From: Bryopsis sp. KO-2023
Taxonomy: Eukaryota; Chlorophyta; Ulvophyceae; Bryopsidales; Bryopsidaceae
NCBI GenBank assembly: GCA_030272585.1
Contig: BSYQ01000003.1
Location: 5,208,001-5,272,000 of the forward strand
Length of the DNA: 64,000 bases
Direction of reading: 5' to 3'
Below, in pieces: positions 34,111 through 44,307 of the stretch; the first letter of the stretch is position 1, and each line of letters starts with the position of its first letter. A program made the position numbers and the translations under genes. The notes below the pieces were generated by a model, which ran no database searches, was not told the DNA's origin, and worked only from the letters and a program-made list of their open reading frames with translations.

Positions 34111-36447
34111 TCATGCCCTGAACAGATGCAGATTGTCCCGGAGCACGGTCAGTTGGTTGACCTTGCTCTCCTCCATCGCCCTCCTGCGCTTGTTCAGCTG
34201 GTGGCCATTGACACTGAACATCCGCTCAACCGAGGCGCTGGAGGCTGGGATGCAGAGATACTCGGCAGCCAGGATCGAAACTGTTGGGTATGCCGCCTGG
34301 TGTACCCTCCACCAGTCCAGAACAGATGAAGTGCTCTGAATAACCCTCCTGACCCCACAATATCGCTCCCACTCATCAGAATTAGAACCGCCCGTAGCAG
34401 ATGGAGGAGGGCACACACTGAGCCAGTCCCGTTCGAGATTTTCCTTTTTCTTTTTTTTTCCCTCTCTGCCTTCCCCCGGATTGTCAACACCTCTGTAATC
34501 TGATCGCAGCCGGATCTCCTTCAGCAGAGTCACGCACTCTTGCAGCACATCTGAAACCCACAGATCAGGTCTGCTGAATTGCTTCCTCAAGCAAGGAAAG
34601 CGCCCTGGGGTGCCCCACAAATACCGATTCACCTCAGCGTCTTCGAGTGATAGTTTGGTCGGATCCAGATGCTGCATGCACCCGACGGCCAGGAGCCATG
34701 CGGGATCGTCAAATTCATGGTCCATGACTGTGCGGAGCACATCTCTGAAGTCTATCACATCCGGTTCCTCGATGTTCATGGCATCTACCGCAGCGCTGAT
34801 CCGAGCCATGAGCATCAGGACGGCACTCCCCGTCACCTTCTTTTCTGCCTCCAGTACCTTGGTTGCTTCCTTGTATGGCCTCAGAACCAGGTACAGTTCC
34901 AGCAGCACTTTCCATTCTTGGGGGTTGATATTGTATTGGGGGGGAAGGAGGGGAAAGAGCTGGATCAGATCGGGTTTCAAAATCAACAATCGATGCAACA
35001 TGTACCAGATGCTGTTCCACCTAGTCTCCACCGCCAAGGTCAGTCTGAGAACCTTGTCAGATCTGCGGACAGGTCCTGGGCAGTCTTCTGCCTCCTCCAC
35101 GTCGTCTCCATCATCGGGACATGCGTCTTCATCACTTGAATATATTTCCTGTGATGTGGGGTCGTCCTGTTCCTGGCTCTGATGGTCGTTTTGATTAGAT
35201 TCCTCTTGTGCATCCTCCAGAAGTTCATCCTCATCAACTTGAGATGGACCGGGGCTCTCACCAAGCCCACCGTTGCCAATCCCAGAGGCACCCGTGGCTG
35301 TCGAGGACCGGACCACATAAATTAACTCTTGGGGAGCAGCCTCCGCTTGTTGCCGTTCCAGATCAGCTTCTTTTCTTTTGGCTCGATCGATCTGAATCTG
35401 TTTCAGCTTTTCCCAATGAGTGGATGCACCCATCACTGTTCTGCACAGATCGTGTACTTTGGCCACAAGGTCGTTCACGCTTTGGGGGGCATTTTTCAGA
35501 CCCTTCTTTACCCCCAAATTTATTCTGTGTGTCCCGCACCCGTGCCAATCGTAACTGTAGTTCATTTCACATGCTGCCCCCATTCTGGACTCGTGATCGG
35601 TAACGATGCTGGCCTGATATCCGGTCAGATCAAAGTCCTCCCTGATCTCGTTCATTTTTGTGCAAATGTCCACAGCAGTTGCGGTACCCTCCATTTCCCA
35701 GGTCCCGAGACTGATCCGCTTGAGTTCGAACAGATCCTGTTCCGGGTCCCGGTGTATGTAGACAGCCCCCATCGCGAACCAATGCTTGGGCTGCTGAGAC
35801 CAACCATCAGCAACAAAGCATGGTCGGAATCTGCTCAGATCCATATCCTTCATCTTTTTTTTAAGCCTGTTGGAGGACAATCCGACCTGGTGAGACATGG
35901 ATTTCGCTGATAGAGGCGGAGCAGATGCGTTCAGTTGAGTGCACATGTCTCGGAAGTGCTGATCTTCCACTGTCCTGAAGGGGGCCCCGACGCTGACCAG
36001 ATAGCACATAACCTTGTGCCGGTACGACTGGAACTCCCGGGTAGTAGGTCCCCATTTAGACACAAACGGGAGTGTTTTCTGGGTCCCAAAAGAACTGATC
36101 CGACCCCCTTGTGTGCCTGTTTTCATGTCCTGATCCGTTTGCCTTTTCAAATGGCAGCCCTCAAAGCCTTCCGCGACAGCAATTTCCATTTCGGAACTGA
36201 TCCGGATACCGTGTTTGGCCGCATGATTCAAAAGGGGGATCCTGCCTCCCTTCACCCATGACAATTGTTCATGACAGATTCTGCACGACACCACCTTTCT
36301 GCCCCGATCATCCTTATACACCAGGATCTTGCCTTCTGGACTGCTGACATACATCTTGTCAACCCATGTGTTACTTCTCCGAACAGGAATCACAGGAGGG
36401 CTTGCACCCAGTTCCAGCAGATCAGCTTCCTTTCCATTTCTGTTCAC
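34111..36447 (-). CDS. hAT-family transposase
   Basis: Single uninterrupted frame of 778 residues. An N-terminal BED-type zinc finger has Cys-x2-Cys at VSCRICHEQL and two His in PLLNHAAKHG (about residues 50-80). The RNase H-like catalytic core spans the middle, with RPCFVADGWSQQPKHWFAMG and ASIVTDHESRMGAACEM (carrying likely catalytic Asp residues), then an acidic Gly/Glu/Asp insertion (about residues 400-460) and TLAVETRWNSIWYMLHRLL, the hAT motif around the conserved Trp. The C-terminal dimerisation domain is clear: YPTVSILAAEYLCIPASSAS, then VERMFSVNGHQLNKRRRAM. I use ATG 36447; nothing longer is in frame. No frameshift or stop interrupts it, so it may be functional. Confidence 0.93.
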   Translation of the reverse strand: MNRNGKEADLLELGASPPVIPVRRSNTWVDKMYVSSPEGKILVYKDDRGRKVVSCRICHEQLSWVKGGRIPLLNHAAKHGIRISSEMEIAVAEGFEGCHLKRQTDQDMKTGTQGGRISSFGTQKTLPFVSKWGPTTREFQSYRHKVMCYLVSVGAPFRTVEDQHFRDMCTQLNASAPPLSAKSMSHQVGLSSNRLKKKMKDMDLSRFRPCFVADGWSQQPKHWFAMGAVYIHRDPEQDLFELKRISLGTWEMEGTATAVDICTKMNEIREDFDLTGYQASIVTDHESRMGAACEMNYSYDWHGCGTHRINLGVKKGLKNAPQSVNDLVAKVHDLCRTVMGASTHWEKLKQIQIDRAKRKEADLERQQAEAAPQELIYVVRSSTATGASGIGNGGLGESPGPSQVDEDELLEDAQEESNQNDHQSQEQDDPTSQEIYSSDEDACPDDGDDVEEAEDCPGPVRRSDKVLRLTLAVETRWNSIWYMLHRLLILKPDLIQLFPLLPPQYNINPQEWKVLLELYLVLRPYKEATKVLEAEKKVTGSAVLMLMARISAAVDAMNIEEPDVIDFRDVLRTVMDHEFDDPAWLLAVGCMQHLDPTKLSLEDAEVNRYLWGTPGRFPCLRKQFSRPDLWVSDVLQECVTLLKEIRLRSDYRGVDNPGEGREGKKKKKENLERDWLSVCPPPSATGGSNSDEWERYCGVRRVIQSTSSVLDWWRVHQAAYPTVSILAAEYLCIPASSASVERMFSVNGHQLNKRRRAMEESKVNQLTVLRDNLHLFRA

Positions 36448-36885
36448 TGCAGGGCAGGGCAGGACAGGACAAACACCTCATAAAAGCAGAACCAGAACAA
36501 CTGGAGAAAGCACAAGCACCTCACACAATCCAACAAGGGAACACCTCACCCCCCCACAAAACCATAAGAGTACAACAAGGCGGAACAGATCAGGGAGTAA
36601 CGCACTGTTGGTCAGGTCAGATGCTTGCCCCGACCCCTGCGGCCCCACGGATGGAACGCTGCCCTGGCGACGAGGTTCCAACCCCCCGCTTCCAGATCCG
36701 GTCGGAACTGGTCTCCTCTGGGACGTGTGTGGGCGTTGCCCCGACCTCGCAGGGGTGACGAGCGCTTTTCTTTTTCCATGCCGGCCCATTTCGAACGGGG
36801 CGCTGATAAGACGTGGAGTTAAACGCTCACCAGATTAACAGCAACCGAACATGCGATGTGCCCGCGTGACTCACCTGCATCTCAC
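36448..36885. other. 5' region of the transposase gene
   Basis: 438 bases between the transposase ATG and the right palindrome array; should contain its promoter and 5' UTR. GC-rich, no other gene. Confidence 0.4.
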
Positions 36886-37236
36886 CCGCGATCAATGATC
36901 GGTTCTTGACGCAGACGACCCACCGATCATGATCGGTGTTGCGCCGATCATGATCGGCGCAAGCCGATTATAGTCGATCGCGCCGATCACGATCACGATC
37001 TCGATCAAGCGCCGCACCCTGTCGGCACCTGATCGGCAGTTTTTGATCGGCCGATCACGATCAGGCCGATCAAAAACTGCCGATCAAGTAGGGCGACCGA
37101 TCAGATCGGTGATCGGCCGATCTTGATCGATGATCGGCCCTGCCAGACCTGATCGGCGACCGATCAGATCGGTGATCGGCCGATCACGATTTGATCGGTC
37201 GCACTGCTTGATCGGCGACCGATCAAATCGTGATCG
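36886..37236. repeat. right sub-terminal GATCGG palindrome array of the hAT element
   Basis: About 350 bp of GATCGG/CCGATC units and larger palindromes such as TGATCGGCCGATCA, mirroring the array at the left end. It is followed directly by the terminal inverted repeat. Confidence 0.85.
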
Positions 37237-37249
37237 GATCCATAGTATG

Positions 37250-37353
37250 CTTGCAGCCCCACTTGCGCGCAAGTGGATCATTTGTAGCCCCACTTGCGCG
37301 CAAGTGGAACCACTTGCAAACTCACTTGCGCGCAAGTGGAATCACTTGCAAAT
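37250..37353. repeat. continuation of the left ACTTGC array
   Basis: Three more copies of CACTTGCGCGCAAGTGG with the same spacers as at 30858-30987. Starts with the right hAT target copy (37250-37257) and ends with the left target copy CAAAT (37349-37353) of the outer retrotransposon. Confidence 0.85.
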
Positions 37354-37567
37354 TGTAGTCGGGTCATTGATTTTCGGGCTAGTTAGAGCCACGTGATTGA
37401 CTTTCTCGGTGTCCGACATAGAGTTAGGATAAAGGGCACTATTGGGATTGTATCGAGGTCCGTGTTTTTTGACCTGTGTAAGACATTGACGCTCGATAGA
37501 GCTTGTGACTCCGACCACTCCTCCCACACGACTTGACTCCCTCTCATAAACAACGTGACCCTCTACA
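37354..37567 (+). repeat. 5' LTR of outer element
   Basis: 214 bp, starts TGTAGTCGGG, ends CCCTCTACA; inverted TGTAG/CTACA ends. Same length and sequence as the copy at 52980-53193. Confidence 0.95.
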
Positions 37568-37568
37568 A

Positions 37569-37580
37569 TGGTTTCGGAGC
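37569..37580 (+). other. primer-binding site of outer element
   Basis: TGGTTTCGGAGC one base after the LTR; differs at two positions from the common plant-element TGGTATCAGAGC (initiator tRNA-Met 3' end). The inner element has the same 12 bases at its own PBS. Confidence 0.75.
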
Positions 37581-40500
37581 TTTAACCTCTCAACGAGGAA
37601 CGATCGGATAAGGAACGAGGAATCACAGAGAGACGTCACGCTCAACTTTCCAAACTGGGACCATGGCTAACAGAAACCTCGGACATAAAGTGAAACGATA
37701 CGAGGAAGAGAAGTTCGATCGAAACAGACGCAACGACCGCCAGAAATCGTCGAACGGCGATGGTCGGTGCAGAGGTTTGAAACACCGTGTTGGGACGGTT
37801 GAAAGGAACATGAACGAACTCCTTAAAGGACAGAAAACGTTACTGGAACAGTTGAGCGAGATCGTGAAAGAGTCGCGACGTCTGACAGATGCTGCGAAAA
37901 GTGTGAAACGCAGAGATCAACAAACGACGGTGGGACGAGCTTCTCGTAGGACTGGCAGACGCCAGGCGAGGAAGTTACACCAGTCGGAACGGTCAGAAAA
38001 CAAAAGCGCGAGCTCTGGAACGGAGAGTGACGATGGTGTGACGGACGTCACAGGCGTCAGGTCAAGGAAAATGCATGTCGAGCATGCAGAGGACGATGCG
38101 GCGTCCACGAATGCGGGTGCGCTCGATGATCGACCTGAGGGGCAGATTAAGGCGAAGGCGAGTCCATGCGCCATGATGCCTCAGGAACGGGTTGGCGTGC
38201 ATCAGGCCCGTGATCATCAGTCGGAATCAGGGGTGATTTCGAGAAATCCAGGGAGGGATTTCAAAGGAAGCGATGACGATGATGAAGCGTCGCAGAGCGC
38301 AGGAGCATCGTGTGACGGAAAGGAGCCGACAGCGGTGGATCTAAGGGTGACCGGAGTGGGATCCAAGACATCGCTGCTGAAATTACACGGCTCGCTGGGC
38401 CATGTAGCAGTACGAGTTCTGGTCGATAGCGGAGCGTCGACAGAATTCATTTCAGAACGGTTGGTAAAACGGTTGGGATTAAACATCGATGCATTCGAAA
38501 AGCATCGACCTGTGACATTAGCAGATGATTCGGTCGCGAATGTCGTCGGATCATGCACGACGACGATTCGATTTGGACCATATCGAGTTCGAAGAAAATT
38601 TTTGGTCCTGGCTGAATTGGTGCATGATGTTATCTTTGGGAAAAGTTGGTTGTCAGATGTGAACCCTAAAATCGACTGGGTATCACACAAACTGAAAATC
38701 TGTCGTCCTGGAAAGAAGGATTTGGAATTACAGGGGTACTATGGCGATGATGCTGGAGGTGGCAACAGTGCGCGGAACCTAAATCTGATTTCGGCAAAAC
38801 AAATGTCGAAGATCATGCGCAGAGGTCGCGATGAGGTGTTTTCGCTGTGGATTCATGATGTCGGAGATGATGATGATTCGGAGGATTTCATGGAGTGGAA
38901 AAATTCAGAGGAATGTGGGGGCATAAGAACTGGAGGAGAATTGAGAATGGCTGAACTGCTGAATGAGAAGTCGATTGCTGAAAGACAAGACAAGTCGAAA
39001 GGAACTGCAACTCACAAAAAGGAAGCTACAGAACTGGAAACGGAACTGAACACAGAAATCGGGAAATCGGGAAGGACTGAGAGAGTGAACCAAAGGAAGG
39101 AATCGAACACAGACCACACTGGATCAACAAATAAACTGGGGAAAAGAATTGATGGACCAAGTGGAACTCAAGCAAATTCTATCACGAACGTTGAGACTCC
39201 TGACCAAGCTAAGGCAAATCAAATAAAGGAGGAACCAATGGGAGTGCCCAAACATGGAAGTGTGAATGTGGATTCGAAACTGGAACACATGATCGAAAAA
39301 CTGCCCAAGGAACTGGAAAAACTCAAGGCAGTGCTTCGTCGTCATGCAGATCGGTTCCCGGAGGATTTACCGACGAAGCTTCCACCCCACAGAAAATTCG
39401 ACTTTGAGATAAACGAACAGGAAGGGGCGCAACCGGTCTCAAGACCGATCTACCGGTTAAGCCCGGCTGAACTCAAGGAACTGCGAAAGCAACTCGACTA
39501 CCTTCTCAACCACGGAATGATAAGGCCTTCACACAGTCCATACGGAGCTCCCGTCCTGTTCGCACCAAAAGCAGATGGGACTCTCCGTTTTTGCATCGAC
39601 TACAGGATGCTTAACAAACAAACACTCCGCTCGAAATATTCGCTCCCACGAATGGACGAAATGGTGGACCAAGTGGAAGGAGCGCGCTGGTTCACGAAAA
39701 TAGACTTAAGGAGCGGTTACTGGCAGGTCCGCATCAAGAACGAACACATCCACAAGTCGGCGTTCCGAACTCGGTACGGCCACTTTGAATGGCTAGTGAT
39801 GCCGTTCGGGTTCGCTGACGCGCCAGCCTATTTTATGCGGCTGATGAACGACACCCTCCGCCCCTATCTGGATAACTTCGTTCTCGTGTTCCTGGACGAT
39901 GTGTTAATTTTCAGTAAGGATGCCGACTCGCACGCCGACCACGTGCGTTTGGTGCTGGAAAGGCTGGAAGAACAAGGTCTGTATGCGAAGTGCAGTAAAT
40001 GCGAGTTCGGAAAAAGCGGCGTCGAGTTTCTGGGAACGTGGCTGGAACGGGATGGAACTTACCCCACGGCGGAGAAGATTAAGTCGATAACAGAATGGCC
40101 GACGCCGAAGTCTGTACACGACGTTCGCAGTTTTTTAGGACTGTGTTCGTTTTACCGAAGGTTCGTCAGGAACTTTTCGGTGCTCGCTGCCCCTTTGACG
40201 AATCTGACGAAAAAACACAATGGTTGGAATTGGGGACGGCTAGAGCGGCAGGCTTTCGAGTCTCTAAAAACGGCTATGACAACGACGCCAGTGCTGAAGC
40301 ACTTCGACGACGAACTTCCTGTGGTGGTGGCGACCGATGCCTCGCAAGCGGGGATCGGCGGTGTGTTGATGCAGCGGACAGAAAAAGGGCTACACCCCAT
40401 TTGTTTCGAGTCACACAAGTTCACGGAGGCCGAACAGAACTATCCTGTTCACGAGCAGGAGCTCCTAGCGATTGTGCACTGCCTTAAAAAATGGCGCACA

Positions 40501-41933
40501 TATCTGGAGGGGCGGCACTTCGTTTTGAGAACGGACAATGCGAGTTTGGTGTGGCTGGATACGCAGAAGGGACTAACACGACGACAGGTGCGATGGACGC
40601 AGTTCCTAGCACCGTTCGACTTCGACACTGTGCACATAAAAGGAACGGACAACGTTGTGGCCGACGCCTTGAGTAGGTGTCCTCAACCCAATCGGAGTTC
40701 TGGATTGAGTTCAGGAGGGGATGAGGAGTCGTCAGCCCAACAGAAGTCGTCAGGCAAAGTAATTGAGACGTGGAGAAGCGAATGTGTTGGTCGAAAAGTT
40801 GCAGAAGCGGAAAACAGAACATTACTGAAGGCGAATGAGTCGAATGACCACCAAGGAAAACAGGCAGAAAAAGGACTACAGAATCAGAAAACAATGGAAC
40901 AGGAGGGGGGACTTAGTTCTCTCCAAACACCCAACAGAGAACCAAAACCAAATATCAACCAAACTGAACAAGGGAGTCTGATTGAGAAGCAAACTGGGGA
41001 TATGCTATCACAGACTGAAATAAACAAACTGCTGGAAACATCTGGTGCTGGAGATAGCACAGGTGTAGAGAAGCCTTCGGGGCTACCACTGGAACAAAAG
41101 AACAAAGGAAGTGGAGGGGAAGAGGAAGAAAACACCCCTGGCACAGGCAAACCAGTAGAGACTGGAATTTCGACTGATGAGTTGAATGAAGGTCCAGTGG
41201 CAGCTCTAAAACCACCTAAGAGTGAGGGAAAGTCCAAGAAAGAAGTGAGGATTAATCCACAGACAACTGAGTTGAAATGTTGGTCTTCTGGAGAGGATTC
41301 TGAAGGGATCCCTGAGAAGTTAAGACCACTTGGACAGCGACTGGTAAATGATGCAGACAGTTGCAGAATGGAGGCAAACATGGCACAGAATCAAACTATG
41401 GATGGAGGAGCCCCATCCCTGAATGTGTTGACAAGAAGTCAAGTGGAACAAGTGAAGATACCAAGAGAAAAGATCAGAACTGAGCAAGGAAAGGATGGAT
41501 ATTGCATCAACATCAAGGACCTACTGGAAAAACAGGATGCTAATGTCATCAAGCAATTCAAGTTACAGGAGGGAATCATCATGAAGCTGACTGGACAGTT
41601 AGTCATACCCACATCCATCAGGCAGGATGTTCTGAAAGAGGCACATGACTCAGCGATTTCAGGACATAAAGGCAGAGAGAGGACCCTTGATTTAATCAAG
41701 AGGTACTTCTATTGGAGGAGACTAGATAAAGATGTGGCTGATTACTGTAGAACTTGTCCAGAATGTCAGAAATCAAAGGCAGAGGCGAAGCTTCCAGCAG
41801 GGAAGCTCCAGCCACTTCCGATACCGGAACGACGTTGGGAATCGGTCAGTCTCGACTTGATCGTGCAGCTTCCGGAAACAGAGCGAAGACATTCGGCGAT
41901 AGTGGTGTTCATCGACAGATTAAGCAAAATGAC

Positions 41934-42282
41934 TGCAACGGCTGCGACTCTGCAAGTCTGCCAGCCAAGCTGAAGGTGAAACAAAGGGAGACCAAGGTGC
42001 AAAGCACTCCAAACAAGGTTAAAGCTAGGTTAAAACCAAGTGTACCAATACCCTAGAGGCGCTGCTCAAATACCCTGCTGCAGCACCTCTGACAAGACCT
42101 GATCCCCTGATCAGACAACTACTGAGCTGACACAGTGAACCCATCACTGTATCAGGTCAGATCACAGAATGTTCTGAGCTGCCAGTTCAGCAGGGACACC
42201 TGCTGAGCTGCCAGCTCGCCAACCTACAGTCAGATCTCCTGATTCAGGGCCCAGCAGGCTCTGAATCAGGCGAATCACTACA
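41934..42282 (-). repeat. 3' LTR of inner element
   Basis: 349 bp, same as 50872-51220. On the minus strand this is the downstream LTR, next to the RING-like ORF side. Confidence 0.95.
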
Positions 42283-42293
42283 TTCCTCCCCAC
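42283..42293 (-). other. polypurine tract of inner element
   Basis: Reads GTGGGGAGGAA on the minus strand, directly before the 3' LTR, the expected place for plus-strand priming. Confidence 0.75.
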
Positions 42294-43273
42294 CTGAACT
42301 GCAGTAGCCCCTACTGCAACTTAGAAAGGAAAAACCCCAAGACTGTAAGTGCTAAGGAAAACCCATATCAGTGAATAACTTCCAGTCCACACTTCTGCCA
42401 ATGAAAACTCATATCTGCAACTCAGACCAAACCCAATGTATTGAATTAAAATAAAACATCTTTCAGATTTCAGTCACTGATAATCAAGTCCAAAAATGAA
42501 TGTAATCATCCCAAGTCCTGCCACTGGAAATTGCTAACTCTGACACAACCATAACTTTCACAGGGACCAAATTCCCCACACAAATGTTTCAGCACAACAA
42601 ACTATCCATGGACCTGTAATATAGAAATCAGAGTCCTTCTTTCAAGCAAACACTGCACTCCATCTGCAGTCTAACATAGAACCCAAATTTCTCATTTTCC
42701 AGCCCCTCAAGTGTTGTAATTCTGCCACTGATTTGCCAAACCAATTTCCACATTCAAAACTAAAATAAAAACTCCTATGCAGGTTGTTGTATCTGCCCTT
42801 TTAATCAGCCATACTCCAGTGGCAACAAATACCAACCTCACAAAGATAAAAATCCATTTGACTGGACTTCCTTCAAAGGTCACCATGCAATTCTTTACTC
42901 CCCCTTTGGTTAATTCAGTCACTCTTATTTCAGATTGGAATTCTCTAGCAATAACATCTTAACCCTGCTGGACTTGCAATGTATCAACAGGTGAACCATT
43001 TCCATAACCAAAAACAGGTTGCAAACTTCAGAGTTTTCATCTCAACCTGATCAGAAACTGCAAAAGAAATCCTTGTCCACCTCCAACACACTGATCACCA
43101 GAAACTGGACAGCCCTAAGGGTTTAACCCTGCCTGAAAAATTCCACTTCCAACACACTGATCACCAGAAACTGGACAGCCCCAAATCACCAACTCTTTCA
43201 CTGCACCCACTGAGCAAACCACATTCCAATCCTGCCACAACTCCCATGATCACACCTCCTGTCGATTCCTGCC
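42294..43273. other. non-coding 3' stretch of inner element
   Basis: About 980 bases between the 3' LTR and the RING-like ORF. AT-rich, with a duplicated phrase (ccaacacactgatcaccagaaactggacagcc) at about 43084-43114 and 43148-43178. I see no gene. Confidence 0.5.
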
Positions 43274-44230
43274 TCAGGTCGCCGGACGTTTCAAGCCCCT
43301 CTTTGGCGCAAGCGCGGGCACACTCCAGCGGATCTCTCGAAGCGGCACGCAGTCACGATTGGTTCGTCCCGGGGAGGCTGGCTGCGTTGGCAGGGGTGGA
43401 CTGATGACCGCAATCCGCAAAGACGTCAGCACCCTCGGCGCCATGACCGTGTGCTCCCGCAGCTTGCACAGCCCGCACTCTTTCGTCGCATCCACCGAGA
43501 CCCCCTTTCGCGTTCCACTGAGTCGTCCAACCACCTCCAAGCTCCCGTCTGGGTTCGTCCTCTCCACCGTTACGTCTGGCGCGTACCAGAGTCTCTGGAC
43601 ACAGAGGTCCCTGCAGCATACCCGGTGCTTCCCACATGGAAGCTCCCGCACTGGTGCCCCAAGAGACCTCGCCGTCTTGAAGCAAAGCGAACAGCCACGT
43701 CCCGTTTCTTTCAGCGCCGTCTCCATCTCACTCTTTTGGTCTGCTGCAGGTTTTTCTGGTTCAGGGAGCCCTGTGTCCAGGAAGCCGAAGGACAACTCCT
43801 CTTCGGACTCCAACCGCGTTACCGGCATTTTCTTCGCCCACTCTCGCCACGCTTTCAGCTCACTCTCGGCAGCACTCAGAGACCCTTGCAGCTTCCACTT
43901 TTCCTGCTCCACCTTTTGACACTTGCTCCTCAGCCTTTCCAACTCCGCAACGTCGACTGCCCTCTTCCGCAGGACCTGCACCGCCTCCTCAAACGCCACA
44001 ACCTCATCTGCCCCCTCGATCACGTCGGCTTTCTCCACCGCTGCCGCAGGGATAACCACAGGGGCAGCCTCTGCTGGTTCACTGCTGCTAGCGGGGGTTG
44101 AGACGATAAGGGCGGCCTGGTTTGCTGGTTCCATGTTGACTCCTTCCTTTCGAACGATAGGCTCCTCTTTCTCTCTTCCTGCTCTGCGCACGTAACTTGC
44201 TAGACAGTTTCCTGCTGCAGTATACTGCAC
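43274..44230 (-). CDS. coiled-coil RING-like protein in the env position of the inner element
   Basis: 318-residue frame from ATG 44230 to a TAA-free end at 43274 (stop TGA). A second in-frame Met (MEPANQAALI) 32 residues in is an alternative start. Residues about 85-150 form a coiled coil (ELERLRSKCQKVEQEKWKLQ). From about residue 185 comes a cysteine cluster: CSLC, then LPCGKH, RVCCRDLC, and after about 40 residues CGLC, which matches the C3HC4 order of a RING finger (CxxC, C-x-H, CxxxC, CxxC), although the last gap is long. The Pro/Arg-rich tail is low complexity. No signal peptide or membrane span, so it is not an envelope. RING proteins are commonly E3 ubiquitin ligases; such a role here is inference. 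It is downstream of pol and before the 3' LTR. Confidence 0.7.
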   Translation of the reverse strand: MQYTAAGNCLASYVRRAGREKEEPIVRKEGVNMEPANQAALIVSTPASSSEPAEAAPVVIPAAAVEKADVIEGADEVVAFEEAVQVLRKRAVDVAELERLRSKCQKVEQEKWKLQGSLSAAESELKAWREWAKKMPVTRLESEEELSFGFLDTGLPEPEKPAADQKSEMETALKETGRGCSLCFKTARSLGAPVRELPCGKHRVCCRDLCVQRLWYAPDVTVERTNPDGSLEVVGRLSGTRKGVSVDATKECGLCKLREHTVMAPRVLTSLRIAVISPPLPTQPASPGRTNRDCVPLREIRWSVPALAPKRGLKRPAT

Positions 44231-44307
44231 TCCTATTTCCGTTTCTGTCGGGGTTGATTCAGTCTGTCAGAGGTATCAACCTGTCACCTCTGCTTGGCCA
44301 AGTCCTT

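Larger units (their letters stand above)
30988..37249. mobile_element. complete hAT DNA transposon (6262 bp)
   Basis: Terminal inverted repeats CATACTATGGA at 30988-30998 and TCCATAGTATG at 37239-37249. They are flanked by an exact 8-bp target duplication CTTGCAGC at 30980-30987 and 37250-37257, the hallmark of hAT insertion. Inside each end are arrays of GATCGG palindromes. The element contains a hAT transposase on the minus strand (34111-36447) and a second multi-exon gene on the plus strand (31586-33339), converging on a tandem-repeat block. Both genes are open, so the element may be active or recently so. Its target is the ACTTGC palindrome array, which reads through when the element and one target copy are removed. 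Confidence 0.93.

Noticed and set aside
34610-35182. 190-codon open frame antisense to the hAT transposase
   Set aside because: Low-complexity Ser-rich translation opposite clear transposase motifs.
43359-44101. Two long plus-strand frames opposite the RING-like ORF
   Set aside because: The translations lack domain structure, and the element's orientation puts genes on the minus strand.
43274-44230. Envelope gene in the inner retrotransposon
   Set aside because: The ORF is in the env position but has no signal peptide, no transmembrane segment and a RING-like cysteine cluster.
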